This document shows, one piece after another, positions 61,515 through 64,000 of a stretch of DNA of 64,000 nucleotides; the first letter of the stretch is position 1, and each line of letters begins with the position of its first letter. The notes below the pieces were generated by a model. It was not told the DNA's origin, did not search any database, and saw only the letters and a list, made by a program, of their open reading frames with translations. Made by a program: the position numbers and the translations under genes. The stretch covers positions 62,001 through 126,000 of the forward strand of contig NZ_JAUOTO010000011.1 in the NCBI RefSeq assembly GCF_030546645.1. Reading direction: 5' to 3'. The stretch comes from Flavitalea plasmicola (lineage in GTDB: Bacteria > Bacteroidota > Bacteroidia > Chitinophagales > Chitinophagaceae).

Positions 61515-64000
61515 ATGACCTATCCAAAGGTATTGCTTCTATTGCTTGTATTGCTATGCGGCCGCATAGCATTCTCCCAGGAACGAACGATCACGGGAAA
61601 GATCACGGACGAGGCCAGTAAAGGGCCGGTGGCAGGCGCCACGGTGAAGGTGAAAGGATTGAATACCGCCGTCTCTTCGGATGCGGAAGGTGCATTTGCT
61701 ATCAAGGCTCCGTCGGGAACTGTCATCCTTGTCATTTCTTCCATCGGCTATGCGACAAAAGAGGTCACTGCAGGCCCATCCGCCGGGCAGCTGAGCATAA
61801 CGCTGGGCACTGATTCCAGGCAATTGGGAGAGGTGGTGGTTACGGCCCTGGGCATTACCCGGCAATCCAAATCCCTGGTGTATGCCACGCAATCCGTCAA
61901 GCCATCGCAGCTCACGGAAGTAAGGGATCCGAACAATGTTCTTAATTCACTGCAAGGAAAAGTGGCGAATGCGGTCATTACACAGGGCTCGGGCGGTTTG
62001 GGTTCCGGCGCCAGGATCGTATTGAGAGGGAACAAATCCGTACAAGGAGACAACAATGCCCTAATCGTCGTGGATGGCGTACCGTTGAACAACGGGACAT
62101 TTAGCGCTGCCACGAACGATTTTGGATCAGTGCAGAGTTCCGATGGAGCTTCCAACATCAACCCGGACGATATCGAATCCATGACGGTTCTTCGCGGAGC
62201 GTCGGCAGCAGCTTTATATGGCAGTCAGGGCGGTAATGGGGCTATTATCATCACTACCAAGAAAGGTAAGAAGGGTGAGACTACGGTATCGGTGAACTCG
62301 GGCGTCGGTATGGAGAAAACTTTTGCGCTGCCTGATTTTCAAAATACATATGGACAAGGTTCCGGAGGGGTACTGCCAGACAGCTCGCAGAAAGGAGCCA
62401 GCTGGGGACCTAAGATGACCGGCCAGTCCTACATCGACTACCTATATAAAGCGAATAAGCTATCGCCGCAACCGGATAATGTGAAGGATTTTTTCCGCAC
62501 CGGAATGAGCCTCAATAATTCCATCAGCTTTGCCACGGGAGGTGAGAAAGCGCAGACTTACCTGTCTTATACGAATAATTATGGCACGGGCATCATCCGC
62601 AATAATGATCTGAACAGGCATATCTTTAACTGGCGGATCAGCAACCAGATCAGCAAGAAGCTGTCAACGGACGCCAAGATCACGTACGTCACGCAGGTGA
62701 TCAAAGGGCGGCCTCGTACGGGGGAAGAAAATTCTCCTGTATTCGATGCTTATGAGATGCCCAGGAGCATGAGCACCCAGGATGCGAGGAACTACCAGTT
62801 CTTTGACAGCTACACCATAGCGAACCCTACCAACTGGCCATCTACGAACAACTCCATTTACCAGAACCCCTATTGGATGATCTATAATTCGGCTATTAAC
62901 GAGACGCGCAACCGTATCATCGGGTTTATGTCGCTCCGTTACCAGCTGACGCCCTGGCTGAGTATCCGGGGATCGGGCAATCTTGACCGGACGGCCGACC
63001 GTATGGAGGAAAAATACCAGCAAGGCACTTTACTGTGGAATACCAATGCAGGAGGTTCATACAAGGTTACTGATCTCACAAGGACCGATAAATGGTTTGA
63101 CCTGATACTGGAAGGCAATAATCAACTCAGTGAAGACCTGAAACTAAACTATCACGTGGGTACGATCTACCAGGACAGGCTGTATGAGCAGAACACGGAA
63201 GGCAGCAATGGCCTGAATGTTGCGAACAAGTTCAACCTGAATTTCTCCACCAACCCGCAGACGACCTCGACAGGGAGTGAGATACAGACTCATTCGGTAT
63301 TTGGCCAGGCCACGTTGGGTTGGAAGGACATTCTCTTCCTGGATGCCAGTGTGCGGACCGATTGGAATTCTACCGTGCTGGCGCCTTATCACTTCACTTA
63401 TCCTTCTGTGGGGGTATCCGCCATCCTGTCGGACCTCATCAAAGATCTTCCGGCAGCCATGTCGTTCCTGAAGGTTAGCGCCAACTATGCGCAGGTGGGC
63501 AATGGAGGTCAGTTTGGTGTACGCAATGCCAGCTTCACCTTTTTCCCTGGTGCGGGCAATGGCGGAATTGGCAGAGGAACTACGCTCCCCCTGCCCAATC
63601 TGAAGCCTGAGCTGGTCAAGAGCTACGAGTTCGGCGTGGAAAGCCGATTTGTCAATGACCGCATAGGGTTCAGCCTGAATTATTATAAAAGCAATTCAAC
63701 CAACGAGCTGCTGACGATCCCCCTTCCTGTAGGCACCGGATATGCCAATAAGTACATCAATGCGGGAAATATAGAGAACCATGGCCTGGAGCTGGTGGTC
63801 AATGGCACCCCAGTCAAGCATAAAAACTTCAGCTGGGATGTTCAGCTCAACCTGTCGCTCAATCGTAACAAGGTCATCAAGCTGAGCGATGAGCTCAAGG
63901 CTGCCGACCTTGCAGGCGGGGATCAACGCTCTGCGTTACCCAGGGTACAGGAAGGCGGCAGCTTCGGCGATCTTTACGCCCATACCTGGTTAAAGAATGA
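61515..64000 (+). CDS. SusC/RagA TonB-dependent transporter, partial
   Basis: The frame starts at ATG 61515 and remains open to the window end; about 828 residues are visible. It has a signal peptide (VLLLLLVLLCGRIAFS), a carboxypeptidase-regulatory-like domain (ITGKITDEASKGPVAGATVK), a TonB plug (LRGASAAALYGSQGGNGAII) and much of the barrel. No STN domain is present, so it should not signal through FecR. It is related to the SusC at 52817 (both have the ALGIxRxxKSL pattern). Confidence 0.92.
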   Translation, partial: MTYPKVLLLLLVLLCGRIAFSQERTITGKITDEASKGPVAGATVKVKGLNTAVSSDAEGAFAIKAPSGTVILVISSIGYATKEVTAGPSAGQLSITLGTDSRQLGEVVVTALGITRQSKSLVYATQSVKPSQLTEVRDPNNVLNSLQGKVANAVITQGSGGLGSGARIVLRGNKSVQGDNNALIVVDGVPLNNGTFSAATNDFGSVQSSDGASNINPDDIESMTVLRGASAAALYGSQGGNGAIIITTKKGKKGETTVSVNSGVGMEKTFALPDFQNTYGQGSGGVLPDSSQKGASWGPKMTGQSYIDYLYKANKLSPQPDNVKDFFRTGMSLNNSISFATGGEKAQTYLSYTNNYGTGIIRNNDLNRHIFNWRISNQISKKLSTDAKITYVTQVIKGRPRTGEENSPVFDAYEMPRSMSTQDARNYQFFDSYTIANPTNWPSTNNSIYQNPYWMIYNSAINETRNRIIGFMSLRYQLTPWLSIRGSGNLDRTADRMEEKYQQGTLLWNTNAGGSYKVTDLTRTDKWFDLILEGNNQLSEDLKLNYHVGTIYQDRLYEQNTEGSNGLNVANKFNLNFSTNPQTTSTGSEIQTHSVFGQATLGWKDILFLDASVRTDWNSTVLAPYHFTYPSVGVSAILSDLIKDLPAAMSFLKVSANYAQVGNGGQFGVRNASFTFFPGAGNGGIGRGTTLPLPNLKPELVKSYEFGVESRFVNDRIGFSLNYYKSNSTNELLTIPLPVGTGYANKYINAGNIENHGLELVVNGTPVKHKNFSWDVQLNLSLNRNKVIKLSDELKAADLAGGDQRSALPRVQEGGSFGDLYAHTWLKN

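Overview
The window looks like a chromosomal piece of a Bacteroidota genome, most likely from the Chitinophagaceae (Chitinophaga-like soil bacteria). This is inferred from gene families, not from a marker gene. The supporting families are SusC/SusD pairs with an ECF sigma/FecR switch, an FG-GAP/ASPIC protein beside SusD, STN-bearing SusC, YfhO, permease-M1 peptidase fusions, DUF6934, DUF5009 and large multi-REC hybrid kinases. Base composition is near 50% GC, with a few visibly AT-richer genes (about 2077-2724 and 42308-42904). No rRNA, tRNA, CRISPR array, insertion sequence or phage gene was found. No stretch over 300 bases lacks a gene; the longest gap is about 190 bases (52625-52816).

Layout. 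1-4333: end of a ClC antiporter, then a minus-strand block: a sigma54 enhancer-binding protein, an AT-rich DUF6934/small-protein pair, an atypical thioredoxin fold and a Crp/Fnr regulator. A sigma54-like promoter and two tandem palindromes lie before the thioredoxin gene. 4411-6993: aldo/keto reductase, OsmC, a ComA-like phosphosulfolactate synthase and a divergent ArsR regulator. 6996-9409: an Mla/MCE lipid transport operon. 9616-15778: a tightly packed signalling operon (REC-kinase, CHASE3/GAF hybrid kinase with three REC domains, CheR, CheB) with no chemoreceptor. 15775-20635: acyltransferase-like membrane protein, orphan response regulator, and a TetR-nitroreductase-YceI-YceI-membrane protein group with strong hairpins. 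20707-28118: a six-gene GntR-controlled double ABC operon behind a perfect 12+6+12 inverted repeat; its last gene fuses a permease to an M1 peptidase domain that has lost its zinc site.

28241-39233: mixed metabolic and envelope genes: PepSY-like protein, DUF5009, HxlR, a two-lobe retropepsin-like lipoprotein, an exported cyclic-nucleotide phosphodiesterase, OsmC, quinone oxidoreductase, GPH transporter, acyl desaturase and YfhO. 39374-42135: an isolated mobilization module (unknown 273 aa protein, MobC, relaxase, coiled-coil membrane protein) with no integrase. 42308-50525: AT-rich SnoaL-like lipoprotein, glutathione peroxidase, aldo/keto reductase, S9 peptidase, FtsX-type permease and a PEGA lipoprotein. 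50698-64000: ECF sigma, FecR, STN-SusC, SusD, an FG-GAP/ASPIC lipoprotein and the start of a second SusC, which together form a nutrient uptake locus.

The most promising things to follow up are the compact sigma54 circuit at 1579-4333, the DUF6934/small-protein pair with its own palindrome, the receptor-less CheR/CheB kinase operon, and the GntR operon with its dead-peptidase permease.
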